From JBFELU01 sp041572755 (GTDB taxonomy: Bacteria; Actinomycetota; Acidimicrobiia; Spongiisociales; UBA11373), in the NCBI GenBank assembly GCA_041572755.1, contig JBFFRY010000008.1, forward strand, positions 10,500 through 74,499: 64,000 nucleotides of DNA, read 5' to 3'. A program made the position numbers and the translations under genes. Below the pieces are notes generated by a model. The model did no database searches. It saw nothing but the letters and a program-made list of their open reading frames with translations, and was not told the origin of the DNA. Shown piece after piece: positions 54,078 to 63,183 of the stretch; position 1 is the first letter of the stretch; every line of letters begins with the position of its first letter.

Positions 54078-54845
54078 TCAAGAGCCGCGGCGGCCGTGCT
54101 TCCAATACCCGCGAACCGTCGCCAGTTCCCGGGGGTGGCTCCGCTCCTCTCGCAGGTGTCGGCGGATCCTCTGCACCGCAGCGGCCTCTCCGGCCACCCA
54201 GACCCGGGTCCCCGGTTCGATCGCGGCAGCGGCCACCGCCGCCACCATGGCTTCTCCCGGCGGAACGCCCTCCCCAAGCACCTGCCATGTCACCTCGGCC
54301 GAGGGGTGCTCGGGGAGTTCCTGCTCGGCGTCGGGGTGTGCCACCTCGAGGTACACCGCCACCGGGGTCTCGCCGGGAATCGACTCGAGAAGCTGCGCCA
54401 CCGCGGGCAAGGCGGTCTCGTCACCTGCCAGCAGGTAGCCGGGAGCCTCGGGGTCCACCACGTAACCGCGACCGGGGCCCGAGATCCCTGCGGGATCGCC
54501 GTGGGATGCTGCCGCCACCCACTCTGAGGCCGCCCCGACCCCGTGCACCACGATGTCGAGAGCCAACCCCGGTCCGTCAACCGGACGCGGGGTGAACGTT
54601 CGGATCAACGGTCGACTCCCATCGGAAAGCAGGAACTCGTTGCCGTTCCACTCCGGCGCCACCAGTTCCTTGCCGGGGGCCGGCAGGAGAAGGCGGACGC
54701 TGGCCGCCGGGTCCCCGACCTCGAACCCGCGCAGTTGCTCACCACCAAAGGTGACCCGGTTCATGCGAGGCGTCAACATCTCGACCCGCCGCACCGCGAT
54801 GAGACGGAACGGCGGAGGCGGGCGCCGGACGGGTCGGGCAGTCAT
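54078..54845 (-). CDS. Siderophore-interacting protein (FAD reductase)
   Basis: This 255-residue protein is of the SIP/ViuB family, which uses FAD and NAD(P)H to reduce ferric siderophores in the cytoplasm. The FAD-binding domain carries RTFTPRPV in the place of the Arg-x-Tyr-Thr motif. The C-terminal NAD(P)-binding domain contains LLAGDETALPAVAQLLE and VWVAGEAAAVQRIRRHL, followed by the final GYWKHGR, all typical of the family. Actinobacterial relatives are usually mycobactin- or unknown-siderophore-related. No transporter is nearby. Confidence 0.9.
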   Translation of the reverse strand: MTARPVRRPPPPFRLIAVRRVEMLTPRMNRVTFGGEQLRGFEVGDPAASVRLLLPAPGKELVAPEWNGNEFLLSDGSRPLIRTFTPRPVDGPGLALDIVVHGVGAASEWVAAASHGDPAGISGPGRGYVVDPEAPGYLLAGDETALPAVAQLLESIPGETPVAVYLEVAHPDAEQELPEHPSAEVTWQVLGEGVPPGEAMVAAVAAAAIEPGTRVWVAGEAAAVQRIRRHLREERSHPRELATVRGYWKHGRRGS

Positions 54846-54910
54846 CGATCCTCACCTTCGTCGAACGCTTCCAGGGTACGGTCCTCGGCGGTCGCGGAGG
54901 GGATCCCGAG

Positions 54911-55399
54911 CTACCAGCCCAGGGTGCCCGGCCCACCCTTGAAGGGCCCGACCACGTCGTCCGTGATCCAGCCGCCGTAGAAGCCGCCCTCCTGCGGGGA
55001 GACCTGCTCATCACCCAGGAAGCAGGCGTCGACCCGACTCGGGTAGAACGACACGTAGCCGGCCAGGGATTCGTAGTCGGACGAGGGATCGGGGTAGCTC
55101 CAGGCGGCCGACTCGGCGGCGACCCCGTCGACCACGGCGTCCCAGTAGGCGGCCCGGCCCTTCCACTCGCAGAGCGACGCGGCGGGGTTGGGGCGCAGGA
55201 CACCGGCGACGACATCCGTGGGAGGAACGTAGATGCCCGGGGGATGGCTGGTCTCGAGCACCCGAAGCGCCGTAATGGACTCGACGATCACCCTGCCCCC
55301 CAGCACCACCCGCACCCGACGCTGTTCCGGTTCGACCCGGGGAGGGCGCGGGTATTCCCACACCGACTCCTGGCCCGGTCCCGGCACGATCCGCTCCAT
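54911..55399 (-). CDS. DUF427-domain protein
   Basis: This protein of about 162 residues contains one DUF427 domain, a small beta-rich fold. Features are VRVVLGGRVIVES, ALRVLETSHPPGIYVPPTDV, ASLCEWKGRAAYWD and the late PSSDYESLAGYVSFYPSRVDACF. These fit the family well. The start is either the ATG at 55399 or a GTG at 55405. No clear ribosome site separates them. It has no known catalytic role and lies close to the siderophore-interacting protein gene. Confidence 0.85.
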   Translation of the reverse strand: MERIVPGPGQESVWEYPRPPRVEPEQRRVRVVLGGRVIVESITALRVLETSHPPGIYVPPTDVVAGVLRPNPAASLCEWKGRAAYWDAVVDGVAAESAAWSYPDPSSDYESLAGYVSFYPSRVDACFLGDEQVSPQEGGFYGGWITDDVVGPFKGGPGTLGW

Positions 55400-55468
55400 C
55401 GTCACAAGGTAGAGCGGATGTGATTCCTAGCGGCAGCCGACCGGGCGGTAGCCTGATCCCGTCTCCCC

Positions 55469-55984
55469 GTGGAGAACACCGTGGGATCGAAGAGACCGGC
55501 CGAGCGAGCCTACGAGGCCGGAAAGCGCTACGAGCAGACCTACTACGGCTGCGCCCAGTGCACCGTGGCCGCACTCCAAGACACCTTCGACCGCCGCGAC
55601 GACGCCGTATTCCAGGCGGCCACCGGTCTCGCCGGGGGAGCAGGCCTCACCACCGACGGCAGCTGCGGCGCCTATGCCGGGGCCACCATGTTCTTGAGCC
55701 AGCTGCTCGGGAGAACCCGGGACGATTTCGCCGACGCCGAAGGGGTGCGGCTACGGACGGCCGCCCTGGTGCGGCGGTTGCGGCGGCGGTTCCTCGACGA
55801 GTACGGCTCCGTGGTGTGCCGCGACGTCCAAACCAAGATGATGGGACGCTCCTACTACCTGGCCGACGCCGAAGAGTTCCAGCGCTTCCACGATGCCGGC
55901 GCCCATGACGTCCACTGCCCCGAGGTGGTGGGCCGGGCCGCTCGATGGGCAGCCGAGATCGTCACCGATGAAGGCCTCGCTTGA
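55469..55984 (+). CDS. C_GCAxxG_C_C family protein
   Basis: This 171-residue protein is of the putative redox-active C-GCAxxG-C-C family, named for its cysteine pattern. Here GCAQCTVAALQ, DGSCGAYAGATMFL, SVVCRDVQ and HCPEVVG supply the conserved cysteines in order. The variant GCAQC adds one Cys in place of G in the family motif. The GTG at 55469 is the upstream-most start, and a GTG at 55481 is also possible. Function is unproven, and the Cys cluster suggests metal or iron-sulfur binding. Confidence 0.8.
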   Translation: MENTVGSKRPAERAYEAGKRYEQTYYGCAQCTVAALQDTFDRRDDAVFQAATGLAGGAGLTTDGSCGAYAGATMFLSQLLGRTRDDFADAEGVRLRTAALVRRLRRRFLDEYGSVVCRDVQTKMMGRSYYLADAEEFQRFHDAGAHDVHCPEVVGRAARWAAEIVTDEGLA

Positions 55985-55993
55985 GAGGCGCCT

Positions 55994-56083
55994 TCAGCTC
56001 ATGACTTCGTCGGCGGCGGCCTGGTCCTGATCGATCACCCACAGTCGGTGATCCTGTCCCCGGACACGTGATACACCACCACT
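55994..56083 (-). pseudogene. Possible SnoaL/NTF2-like C-terminal fragment, frameshifted
   Basis: On the reverse strand VVYHVSGDRIT appears in one frame and RLWVIDQDQAAADEVMS in another. Put together they look like the last strand and helix of a SnoaL/NTF2-like protein (HVxxGRIxRLW..DQAAxDE). The frame change and missing 5' part would make it a relic. This gap of about 170 bases between the C_GCAxxG gene and the DUF2807 gene holds nothing else recognisable. Confidence 0.3.
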
Positions 56084-56156
56084 CCCGCGGCGCGGCACTG
56101 CATCGACGGGCCGTTCGACTCTGGTCAACCGCGCCGCAACGAGGTTCGCTTGCGTC

Positions 56157-56930
56157 ATGCGACGGATCACGCTGCTCATCGCCGGCGCTCTCCTGGTGGG
56201 CGGCTGCGGCAGCGGCGACTCGGGCCCACCCGGGCCCCAAGGCGACGTCGGTCCCGGTGAGATCGAGAGCGGCGACGGGGATTCCATCGCTGGCTCGGGT
56301 GCCATCGCGGTCGAGACCCGCATCACCGAACCAATCGATGCGGTCACCCTCATCGGGGAGGGCAACGTCGTGATCACCCGCGGTGACGCGACGTCGCTCG
56401 TCGTCGAGGCCGACGACAACCTCCTCCCCCTCCTGGAAACCACCGTCGCCGATGCGACGCTGCGGATCAGCACCGCAATGGGCACCGACATCGATCCGAC
56501 CCGGGCTCCCTCATACCGCGTCACCACGCCGGATCTGGTCGAAATCGAGCTGCTCGGTGCCGGGTCGATCACGACCGCCAACTGGGATACCGATCGATTC
56601 ACGATCTCGATGCGAGGGGTGGGAGACATCACCGTCGAGGCCCTGAACACCGGTGAGCTCTCGGTGGATCTCGCCGGGGTCGGATCGGTGACGATCACCG
56701 GGAACGCGTCGCACCAACGACTCACGATGGCCGGGCTCACCGAATATCACGGTAGGGAACTCGACAGCGAGAGCGCCGCCGTCGTCTGCCTCGACGCCGG
56801 GATTGCCGAGGTCTCGGTGACCGATGAGCTCGAAGTCGACCTCAGCGGCGTCTGCGCCGTGTCGTACCACGGCGAACCGAGCGTCGCGATCGTCCGCGGC
56901 GAACCGGATTCGGTCACACCCGTCGGGTGA
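56157..56930 (+). CDS. DUF2807 (GIN domain) lipoprotein
   Basis: This 257-residue surface lipoprotein has a signal peptide with lipobox VGGC. After a Gly/Pro/Asp-rich linker (DSGPPGPQGDVGPGE), a GIN-type right-handed beta-helix of the DUF2807 family covers most of the rest: AVTLIGEGNVVITRGDATSLVVEADDNL, RVTTPDLVEIELLGAGSI, ISMRGVGDITVEALNTGELSVDLAGVGSVTI. These repeated beta rungs are characteristic. Such proteins are cell-surface adhesion or structural factors of unknown detail. Confidence 0.85.
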   Translation: MRRITLLIAGALLVGGCGSGDSGPPGPQGDVGPGEIESGDGDSIAGSGAIAVETRITEPIDAVTLIGEGNVVITRGDATSLVVEADDNLLPLLETTVADATLRISTAMGTDIDPTRAPSYRVTTPDLVEIELLGAGSITTANWDTDRFTISMRGVGDITVEALNTGELSVDLAGVGSVTITGNASHQRLTMAGLTEYHGRELDSESAAVVCLDAGIAEVSVTDELEVDLSGVCAVSYHGEPSVAIVRGEPDSVTPVG

Positions 56931-56994
56931 TGGCGGGAACCGGACCGGCCCCGGCCGACGTCACAGGGATGACAGCGACGCTGAGGAGAGCGCC

Positions 56995-58002
56995 TTGACC
57001 AGACGCCCCCTGATAACGATCCTCGTGCTTGCCGTGGCTGCCTCCGCCTGCGCGGTGTCGAGTGAGACCCGAAGCCCCGGCGCCGGAATCCCCGAGGTGT
57101 CGCTCACCCCGGCATCGCAGGCGACCACAACGACCAACCCGATGGTCGAGCCCGAGGCACCCGACACGACCGCAGCCCCCACCACGACCTCGGAGCCACC
57201 GGCCACCACGCTTCCCTATCCGATCGGTGACGCCGGCGAGGCGGTCATCTACCTCCTTGCCTACGATCCGGCAGCGACCGGGCCCTCACCGAGCCTGATC
57301 CCCGTCGCCCGACCACTGGCGATCCTGTCCTCGCCCGTGACCGACCTTCCTCGCACCACCCTCGGCTTTCTCCTGGCGGGCCCCACCGCCGGCGAGATCG
57401 AGGCGACCCCGAGCCTCTCCACGGAGATCCCCGAGGGAACCCGGCTCCTCGATCTCGAGGTCGCCGACCGGATCGCCACCGTCGATCTCTCCGCCGAATA
57501 CGAGACGGGATCGGGTTCCCTCTCTGAGATCGCCCGCCTCGAACAACTCGTGTACACCCTGACTCGCTTCGAGGACATCGATGGTGTGCGGCTCCGGATC
57601 GAAGGGGAGCCGGTCTCCGTCTTCGGCGGTCACGGCATCGTGCTCGACGATCCGGTGGTCCGCACGGACCTGGACACCATGCTGCCGGCGATCCTCATCG
57701 AGTCTCCGGCCCACTGGGCCACGGGCACGCCCGGCACTCTCCTCGTCGAGGGAACGGCCAACGTCTTCGAGGCAACGGTGAGCCTTGCCCTCGTCGACGG
57801 GGAGGGGCTCATCCTCTGGGAGGGGTTCACGACCGCCACCTGCGGCACCGGATGTCGCGGCGACTGGCAAGCCACCATCCCCTACGACGTGGCTGATCCG
57901 CAGCTGGGTGCGGTGATCGCCTGGGAAGTATCGGCCCGAGACGGCAGTCGGGTCAACGTGCGCGAGCACCCCGTCTTCCTGCTGCCCTTCGAAGAGAGCT
58001 GA
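56995..58002 (+). CDS. GerMN and Gmad2 domain lipoprotein
   Basis: This 335-residue secreted protein has a signal peptide ending at AASAC, likely lipidated. A Thr-rich spacer (TTTTN, TTAAPTTTS) leads to a GerMN domain (about 130-215: RTTLGFLLAGPTAGE, LDLEVADRIATVDLSAEYE) and a Gmad2 immunoglobulin-like domain (about 235-330: ILIESPAHWATGTPGTLLVEG, CGTGCRGDWQATIPYDV). This pair is common in sporulation and cell-wall proteins of Gram-positive bacteria. The start is TTG after GAGGAG with six-base spacing. It follows the DUF2807 gene. Confidence 0.85.
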   Translation: MTRRPLITILVLAVAASACAVSSETRSPGAGIPEVSLTPASQATTTTNPMVEPEAPDTTAAPTTTSEPPATTLPYPIGDAGEAVIYLLAYDPAATGPSPSLIPVARPLAILSSPVTDLPRTTLGFLLAGPTAGEIEATPSLSTEIPEGTRLLDLEVADRIATVDLSAEYETGSGSLSEIARLEQLVYTLTRFEDIDGVRLRIEGEPVSVFGGHGIVLDDPVVRTDLDTMLPAILIESPAHWATGTPGTLLVEGTANVFEATVSLALVDGEGLILWEGFTTATCGTGCRGDWQATIPYDVADPQLGAVIAWEVSARDGSRVNVREHPVFLLPFEES

Positions 58003-58014
58003 GCAACCCGAACC

Positions 58015-59181
58015 TCACGAGGAAGTGGCGGCCGGATCACGGCGTCGATCCCATGGGAAGTAGATCGCCGTCGCCACCGTGAGCACCACCGCCGCCACCC
58101 CGTACATAGTCGGGTAGCCGAACCGCTTGATGATCGCTCCCAGCAACGGGGCACCGACGAAGACCCCGATGTCGAACAACGCCGTGAAGAAGGCAATGGC
58201 CGACCCACGGTTCTCGTCGGAGGCCCGGGTCACCGCAAACCCGAAGAGGATCGGGAACGAATAGCCGTGTCCCGCCCCGCACAGAACCCCGGCCACTACG
58301 ACATCGACCGATGATCCGGCTCTCGCCAAGACGACGAACCCCGCAACGAGTGCCACGAAGGCCACCACCAGGACCCGCTTCTCCCCTACCCGGGCCGGCA
58401 ACCAGGCGAACAGGAGTCGCAGCGCGATTGCGGTCCCTGCATAGAAGGCGAAGAAGGCGCCGACCGAGCCGATACCCGTCTCGTCCACAAAGGTGCGCAG
58501 GAACGTGAAGTAGCCGGTGAGCACCAGCGAGAACATCCCGGCCATCCACCACACCGGCAGCAGATCACGCTGGCCGATCGCTCGCAGGAAGCCTCGCCGT
58601 GGCCCGGTTGCCTCGGCCCGGGGAGGTTCGGCCAGGTTGAGAGCGATGACGTAGGCCGCCGCGGCGAACAGTCCTGCCGCCCAGAACAGCTCATCGAATC
58701 CCCATTCGGCCACGATCAGGTCGCCGATGACCCCGCCGAGCGCGATGGGAAGCAGGCCGGAGACACCGAAGAGCGCCAGGCCCTCGGTGCGGCGGGAAGC
58801 GGGAACGGCGTCTGCTCCAAGGGTGAAGAGAGCCGTGAACATGGCCGCCTCCGAGACGCCGTGCAACACGCGAACCACGTAGACCCAGACACCGAGCGAG
58901 TTCACCGTGAGATGGAGCATGACGGCCGCCACTGCGAGGGCCCCTGCCCCCAGGATCAGCGGCCGGCGTCCTCGCTCGTCGATGAAGCGGCCCACCGCCG
59001 GCCGTACCGCGATCGCCGCCGCTGCGGTCACGGCGAAGAGGTTCCCGATCTCCGGTTCGTCGGCCCCCAGCTCGGTGAGGAACCCGGGCAGATGCACGAA
59101 CAGAAAGAACGACAATCCGTGCAGCAGGCTGGCAGCGAAGGCCAGTACGAACGGTCGCGTGAGGAGACGATCGGTCGACAC
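58015..59181 (-). CDS. MFS transporter
   Basis: This 388-residue major facilitator protein starts with a GTG at 59181. The motif-A loop GRFIDERGRRPLILG lies between helices 2 and 3, and twelve hydrophobic segments are visible. The C-terminus is short and basic (PWDRRRDPAATSS). It is convergent with the GerMN/Gmad2 gene and unlinked to any regulator, so the substrate is unknown. Confidence 0.85.
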   Translation of the reverse strand: MSTDRLLTRPFVLAFAASLLHGLSFFLFVHLPGFLTELGADEPEIGNLFAVTAAAAIAVRPAVGRFIDERGRRPLILGAGALAVAAVMLHLTVNSLGVWVYVVRVLHGVSEAAMFTALFTLGADAVPASRRTEGLALFGVSGLLPIALGGVIGDLIVAEWGFDELFWAAGLFAAAAYVIALNLAEPPRAEATGPRRGFLRAIGQRDLLPVWWMAGMFSLVLTGYFTFLRTFVDETGIGSVGAFFAFYAGTAIALRLLFAWLPARVGEKRVLVVAFVALVAGFVVLARAGSSVDVVVAGVLCGAGHGYSFPILFGFAVTRASDENRGSAIAFFTALFDIGVFVGAPLLGAIIKRFGYPTMYGVAAVVLTVATAIYFPWDRRRDPAATSS

Positions 59182-59224
59182 CGGGCGAGTGTACGGGGGC
59201 CCGCTCGGTGCGGAGCCGAGCAGA

Positions 59225-59698
59225 TCAGCCCCGCTGCTGCACCCACACGTGCCGGGTCAGCGACGCTTCGTCGGTGTGACCGCGAAGATGGTCGACGGCG
59301 TGAAGCAGGGCATAGGCGGCCGACATCTCCATCACGCTGCCGTCGTCACGGGTACGCCGCCGCACCTCCCGCCAATCCACCCCACCGGCTCGGGCAAGCA
59401 CTCGGTCGCACTGCGCGGCGAGGTCGTCGATGTGCCGCCGCAGCTCCTCGGCGCTCTCCGCTCTGGCTCGAAACTCGGCGGGGCGATCGCGCTTCGGCAG
59501 CGGAAGCCCCACCGCGAGGCTGAGAAGGAGCCGGGTGGCACTCATGGCGTGAGTGACGAGCACGGTGATCGAGTTGGTCTCCGGCCCGGCGGGCTCCCAG
59601 TTGAGCGCCTCCGGCGGGAGGCCATCGACCACTTGACGCAGCGTTCCGAATGCCTCACCGATGATGCGGCGGGCTGCGATGATCATGGGGTCGGTCAT
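59225..59698 (-). CDS. DinB-like protein (DUF664 type)
   Basis: This 157-residue four-helix protein is of the DinB superfamily (YfiT-like, putative metal-dependent hydrolase). Three conserved His at the expected positions are seen: VTHAMSATRL for the first, and LLHAVDHLRGH for the second and third. These form the metal site of the family. The N-terminal LPPEALNWEPAGPETNSI is also typical. The ATG at 59698 gives the common length. Function could be thiol (mycothiol) transfer, unproven here. Confidence 0.82.
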   Translation of the reverse strand: MTDPMIIAARRIIGEAFGTLRQVVDGLPPEALNWEPAGPETNSITVLVTHAMSATRLLLSLAVGLPLPKRDRPAEFRARAESAEELRRHIDDLAAQCDRVLARAGGVDWREVRRRTRDDGSVMEMSAAYALLHAVDHLRGHTDEASLTRHVWVQQRG

Positions 59699-59878
59699 GG
59701 TGGCAGCGTACCGGCGACGGAAGACGCCCCGCCGGGGCCTGAACCCAACGCAGGACCGGTAGCGGATCGGCCGGGGAACTCGAGAGCTGGCCGTCCCGGC
59801 ACGGGCCGTTCCCAACGCAGCGAGCAGCCGCCCACAATCACAGGGAACCGGGACCCGCCGCCTTACGCTGAACGCTCG

Positions 59879-61102
59879 ATGACGGAGCGACCGCGCCATC
59901 GCGACCTCGAACGCTTCCTGGAACCGGAGCACCGGGCGGTTCTGCGTGCCCTTCCCATCGGGGTGGTGGCCGTCCTGGCCCTCCTCACCGTCATCGGCAT
60001 GGTCGTGCTCCGACCCACCGGCGAGCAGCGCCCCGACCTCTCTGAGATCGGCGTCAACCCCGACGTGTACGAGGCGGTGGTGAACGAGGTCGACTTCGGC
60101 CCCTGCTCGGGCACCACCGAGGCGGACGGCATTCCGTGCTCGTTCGTGGTGTTCCGGCTCACCCAGGGGCCGGACGACGGTGAGCTGGTGGGCCTCCAAT
60201 TCCCGGTGTCGGAGACATCACCTTCATTCGAGGCCGGTGATCGCGTCCTGCTGGACCACCAGCCCGAAGCCGCTCCCGAGTTCCAATACAACTACTTCGA
60301 TCGGCAGCGCCGCTCCATTCTGGCGATCGTCGCCGTCGTGTTTGCCTTGGCGGTCGTGGTCCTGGGGCGGCTGCGAGGGGTCGCCGCCCTCCTCGGCCTC
60401 GCAGCGAGCATCATCATCCTGCTCCAGTTCGTCATGCCGGCAATCCTGGACGGGAGACCTCCGGTCGGCGTGGCGATCGTGGGGGCTTCGGCGATCGCCT
60501 TCGTCGCGCTCTACGCGGCTCACGGGTTCACCCGGATGACAACTGTGGCGCTCCTCGGGACCCTGGCGGCGCTGGGTCTCACCTCTCTTCTGTCGTGGAT
60601 CGCGCTGGGGGTCGCCGATCTCACCGGATTTGCCACCGAAGAGACCTTCTTCCTCACCTTGGTGGGGACGATCGACATCTCAGGCCTGGTTCTGGCCGGG
60701 GTCATTCTGGGCGCCATGGGCGCCATCGACGACGTCACGGTGACTCAAGCATCCGCGGTGTGGGAGCTCAAGAGAGCTCGCCCCGACCTCGGGTGGAAAG
60801 AGCTCTTTCGCTCGGGCCTCAAGGTCGGGAGGGACCACGTGGCCTCCACGGTCAACACCCTGCTGCTCGCCTACGCCGGGGCCTCGATGCCGCTACTGCT
60901 CTTCTTCGTGCTGGCCAACCAGTCGCTGGGAACCGTGCTCAGCTCCGAGATCATCGCCACCGAGATCCTCCGGACGCTGCTCGGCAGCATCGGCCTCGTG
61001 AGCGCCGTTCCGTTCACGACCTGGCTGGCCGCGATGACCGTCGCCGACCTCGACACCGACGACCTGGGAGCCGGGCACGCCCACGGACAACCCGCCTCCT
61101 GA
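59879..61102 (+). CDS. YibE/F-family membrane protein
   Basis: This 407-residue membrane protein is of the YibE/F family. A first transmembrane helix and an extracytoplasmic domain with two Cys (GPCSGTTEADGIPC) are followed by about seven C-terminal helices containing the signature GAMGAIDDVTVTQASAVWEL. The rest, RDHVASTVNTLLLAYAGASMPLLL, also fits. The family is widespread in Firmicutes and Actinobacteria with no established function. The ATG was taken at 59879. It is followed by corA 70 bases later. Confidence 0.88.
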   Translation: MTERPRHRDLERFLEPEHRAVLRALPIGVVAVLALLTVIGMVVLRPTGEQRPDLSEIGVNPDVYEAVVNEVDFGPCSGTTEADGIPCSFVVFRLTQGPDDGELVGLQFPVSETSPSFEAGDRVLLDHQPEAAPEFQYNYFDRQRRSILAIVAVVFALAVVVLGRLRGVAALLGLAASIIILLQFVMPAILDGRPPVGVAIVGASAIAFVALYAAHGFTRMTTVALLGTLAALGLTSLLSWIALGVADLTGFATEETFFLTLVGTIDISGLVLAGVILGAMGAIDDVTVTQASAVWELKRARPDLGWKELFRSGLKVGRDHVASTVNTLLLAYAGASMPLLLFFVLANQSLGTVLSSEIIATEILRTLLGSIGLVSAVPFTTWLAAMTVADLDTDDLGAGHAHGQPAS

Positions 61103-61172
61103 CGCGAAGTCGATTCCAGGCCGCCGAAGCGAAATCCGGGTCGGGGGGAGGCCATTGGCGGATAATCGCCCG

Positions 61173-62249
61173 GTGACTCGGGTACTCCACTTTCATCCCG
61201 GCTCTGATGCCGTCTCCGTGGTTGCCGCCGAACGGCTGCAGTCCCTGCGACGTGAGGGTGGCTGGGTGTGGGTCGATGTAGTCGGGGCCGACGACGCCAC
61301 CGTCGAGCAAACATGCCGGGAGTTCGGGTTCGACCATCTCGGCGTCGAGGATGTGCTCTCGATCACCGAGCGTCCCAAGGTCGATGACTATCCCGACCAC
61401 AGCTTGGCCGTCCTCCACGGTGTCGCAGACGACGTCACGCAGTTCCGCACGGTCGAGTACGACTCATTCATAGGTCCCGACTTCCTGGTGGTGTTTCGAC
61501 GCGAGGATCTCCCCGGCTTCCGGTGGATCTGGGACCAACTCCTCCAGCCGGGCCATCCGCCTCCCCCCGGTCCCGATCGCCTCTTCGCCTTGCTGGTCGA
61601 AGCCGGAGCGACACGCTTCAACGCCCTGGCCGACGCCCTCGAGCAGCACGTCGAGGACCTCGAGGGGCGGGCGTTGGCCGGGGACCCCACGGTGATCGGG
61701 GAAGTCCATGCTCTCCGCCGCGATGCCGTGCGGTTGCGCCAGGTGCTCACTCCTCAGCGCGACACGATTCGGCGCCTGGTGGAAGACGAGTTCCCCGCCG
61801 TTGGTGAACGCGCTCGCCTGCGGCTGCGGAGCGCCCGCGACCTGTACGAGCAGGCAACCGAGTCCCTGGACTCCTCGCGAGCGCTCTTGGAGGCCGTGTT
61901 GGAGACCTACCGGGCATCCGTGGCGGAACGGGCCAACGAGGTGATGAAAGTCCTCGCCGTCTTCGCGGCGATCCTTCTGCCGCTCTCGGTGATCGCCGGC
62001 ATCTACGGCATGAACTTCGCCAACATGCCCGAACTCGACTGGCGATGGGCCTACTTCGGCACCCTCGGGATCATGGGATCCGTGGCGCTGACCCTGTGGC
62101 TGTACTTCGCAAGGAGAGGGTTCATCGGTGGACCCAGGCTCAGCCGCATTCCCAAGACCCTCGGAGCCGGTCTCGCCGGATTGGTCCGATCCACGACTCG
62201 TCCAATCGGTGCGGTCGGCCGGACGCTGACCGGCGGCCGGCGGCAGTAG
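61173..62249 (+). CDS. corA: CorA-family Mg2+/divalent cation channel
   Basis: This divalent-metal channel of the CorA family has about 358 residues. The C-terminal GMNFANMPELDW carries the GMN selectivity motif between the two transmembrane helices. The long helical cytoplasmic stalk (GAT..FNALADALEQHVEDLE to ERANEVMKVLAVFAAILLPLS) is complete. A basic tail follows TM2 (RRGFIGGPRL...). The GTG at 61173 sits seven bases after GATAAT, which would make it a leaderless start. A TTG at 61155 after GGGGGGAG gives six more residues. Confidence 0.93.
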   Translation: MTRVLHFHPGSDAVSVVAAERLQSLRREGGWVWVDVVGADDATVEQTCREFGFDHLGVEDVLSITERPKVDDYPDHSLAVLHGVADDVTQFRTVEYDSFIGPDFLVVFRREDLPGFRWIWDQLLQPGHPPPPGPDRLFALLVEAGATRFNALADALEQHVEDLEGRALAGDPTVIGEVHALRRDAVRLRQVLTPQRDTIRRLVEDEFPAVGERARLRLRSARDLYEQATESLDSSRALLEAVLETYRASVAERANEVMKVLAVFAAILLPLSVIAGIYGMNFANMPELDWRWAYFGTLGIMGSVALTLWLYFARRGFIGGPRLSRIPKTLGAGLAGLVRSTTRPIGAVGRTLTGGRRQ

Positions 62250-62524
62250 ACCCCACCGGACTCAAGGGTGTGGCGGTGCGGAGCATGCCCATCACCCTGC
62301 GCCCTTCGAGTGCCTGAAGTGCATCTGGGCCGTGTGGTGAGACCCAACGGCTATGGTGATAGGGAGCACGCCCATCTGCGTGCGGCGCCTGTCTTTGCTT
62401 CTTCTGTTCCGTCGAGTGAAGTCGCCGCAAGTCTCAACGGCCTTCAGTCGACATCAAGGTCGGCCCGAGTGCCCAAGATCCATTTGCGGGGCGCCCCGAT
62501 TGCGACGGTTCGAGAAGGAGACCC
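62250..62524 (+). promoter_or_regulatory. Leader and intergenic region of RRM gene
   Basis: These 275 bases between corA and the RRM gene hold no gene. A GAAGGAGA ribosome site (about 62513-62520) precedes the ATG, and TATGGT near 62351 could be a -10 box. Long leaders are usual for cold-shock-type RNA-binding proteins, but no conserved element was recognised. Confidence 0.35.
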
Positions 62525-62779
62525 ATGTCCACCAACATCTACGTAGGGAACCTTGCGTTCTCAACCGATTCCGCGGCGCTGCGGACCCTCTTCGCCGACC
62601 ACGGCGAAGTGAGCAACGCCCAGGTGATCACAGACCGAGACACCGGCCGTTCCCGCGGTTTCGGGTTCGTCGAGATGGCTTCGGCTGAGGACGCCCAGAA
62701 GGCGATCGCGGCGATCGACGGCTCCACCGTCGATGGCCGTCAACTCAAAGTGAATATCGCCAAGGAGCGTTCCCGGTAG
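62525..62779 (+). CDS. RRM RNA-binding protein, paralogue 2
   Basis: This 84-residue single RRM protein is close to that at 39544-39798, with the same central QVITDRDTGRSRGFGFVEM. RNP-2 is IYVGNLAF and RNP-1 RGFGFVEM. The tail is KVNIAKERSR. The gene has a strong ribosome site, a long upstream region and a GC-rich hairpin downstream, followed by three small genes of unknown role. RRM proteins of this type are known as cold-responsive RNA chaperones in cyanobacteria. Confidence 0.93.
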   Translation: MSTNIYVGNLAFSTDSAALRTLFADHGEVSNAQVITDRDTGRSRGFGFVEMASAEDAQKAIAAIDGSTVDGRQLKVNIAKERSR

Positions 62780-62786
62780 GTCCCCC

Positions 62787-62814
62787 GGGGCCGGGGCCCA
62801 ATGCCCCCGGCCCC
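62787..62814 (+). terminator. GC-rich hairpin after RRM gene
   Basis: A perfect 10-bp stem GGGGCCGGGG / CCCCGGCCCC with loop CCCAATGC starts eight bases after the RRM stop. There is no U-tract. A second small hairpin (CCCCGC / GCGGGG, 62830-62844) follows it. It may reduce read-through into the small-gene cluster. Confidence 0.55.
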
Positions 62815-62888
62815 GCCGAAACCCCCATGCCCCGCCTCGCGGGGAAGGGTCATCTGCGGTGCCCGATGGACTCGAAAGGAGTCTCCAC

Positions 62889-62963
62889 ATGACGGGAGCC
62901 AAGCCAAGATTCGATCCCTCAGCGGAGCGGCAATCGATTCTCGCCGAACCGAGTGTCCGATGA
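62889..62963 (+). CDS. 24-residue small ORF coupled to downstream gene
   Basis: The frame starting at 62889 encodes 24 residues beginning MTGAKPRFDPSAER. AAAGGAG (62875-62881) lies seven bases before the ATG, an ideal ribosome site. The stop overlaps the ATG of the Cys-rich small protein (ATGA at 62960-62963), so it is probably translated and coupled. It may be a leader peptide or a genuine microprotein. Confidence 0.5.
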   Translation: MTGAKPRFDPSAERQSILAEPSVR

Positions 62964-63133
62964 GACGCTCTCGGTCCCTGGACCCGAGCAGGCGGCGGTG
63001 TGTCGACTGCGGGCACCCCATGAGAGAGCACCGCACCGACGAATGCACCGTACCGAAGTGTGCCTGCCGCCAATACACACCCCGACCGACACAGCGCTCG
63101 CCAAACCCCAAGCGGCCAAAGGCCGCCAAATAG
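62960..63133 (+). CDS. Small zinc-ribbon-like protein
   Basis: This 57-residue basic protein has CVDCGHPMREHRTDECTVPKCACRQY, that is C-x2-C-x3-H-x3-H and later Cys residues, resembling a zinc ribbon with flanking RRRR and KRPKAAK nucleic-acid-binding tails. The ATG overlaps the stop of the 24-residue ORF. Together with the upstream RRM gene it may be part of a nucleic-acid-binding cluster. No family was recognised. Confidence 0.6.
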   Translation: MRRSRSLDPSRRRCVDCGHPMREHRTDECTVPKCACRQYTPRPTQRSPNPKRPKAAK

Positions 63134-63183
63134 CCCGGTGGCCGGACCGACAGATCCCAGCCGCGCCCCGGCAGAAGGAACAC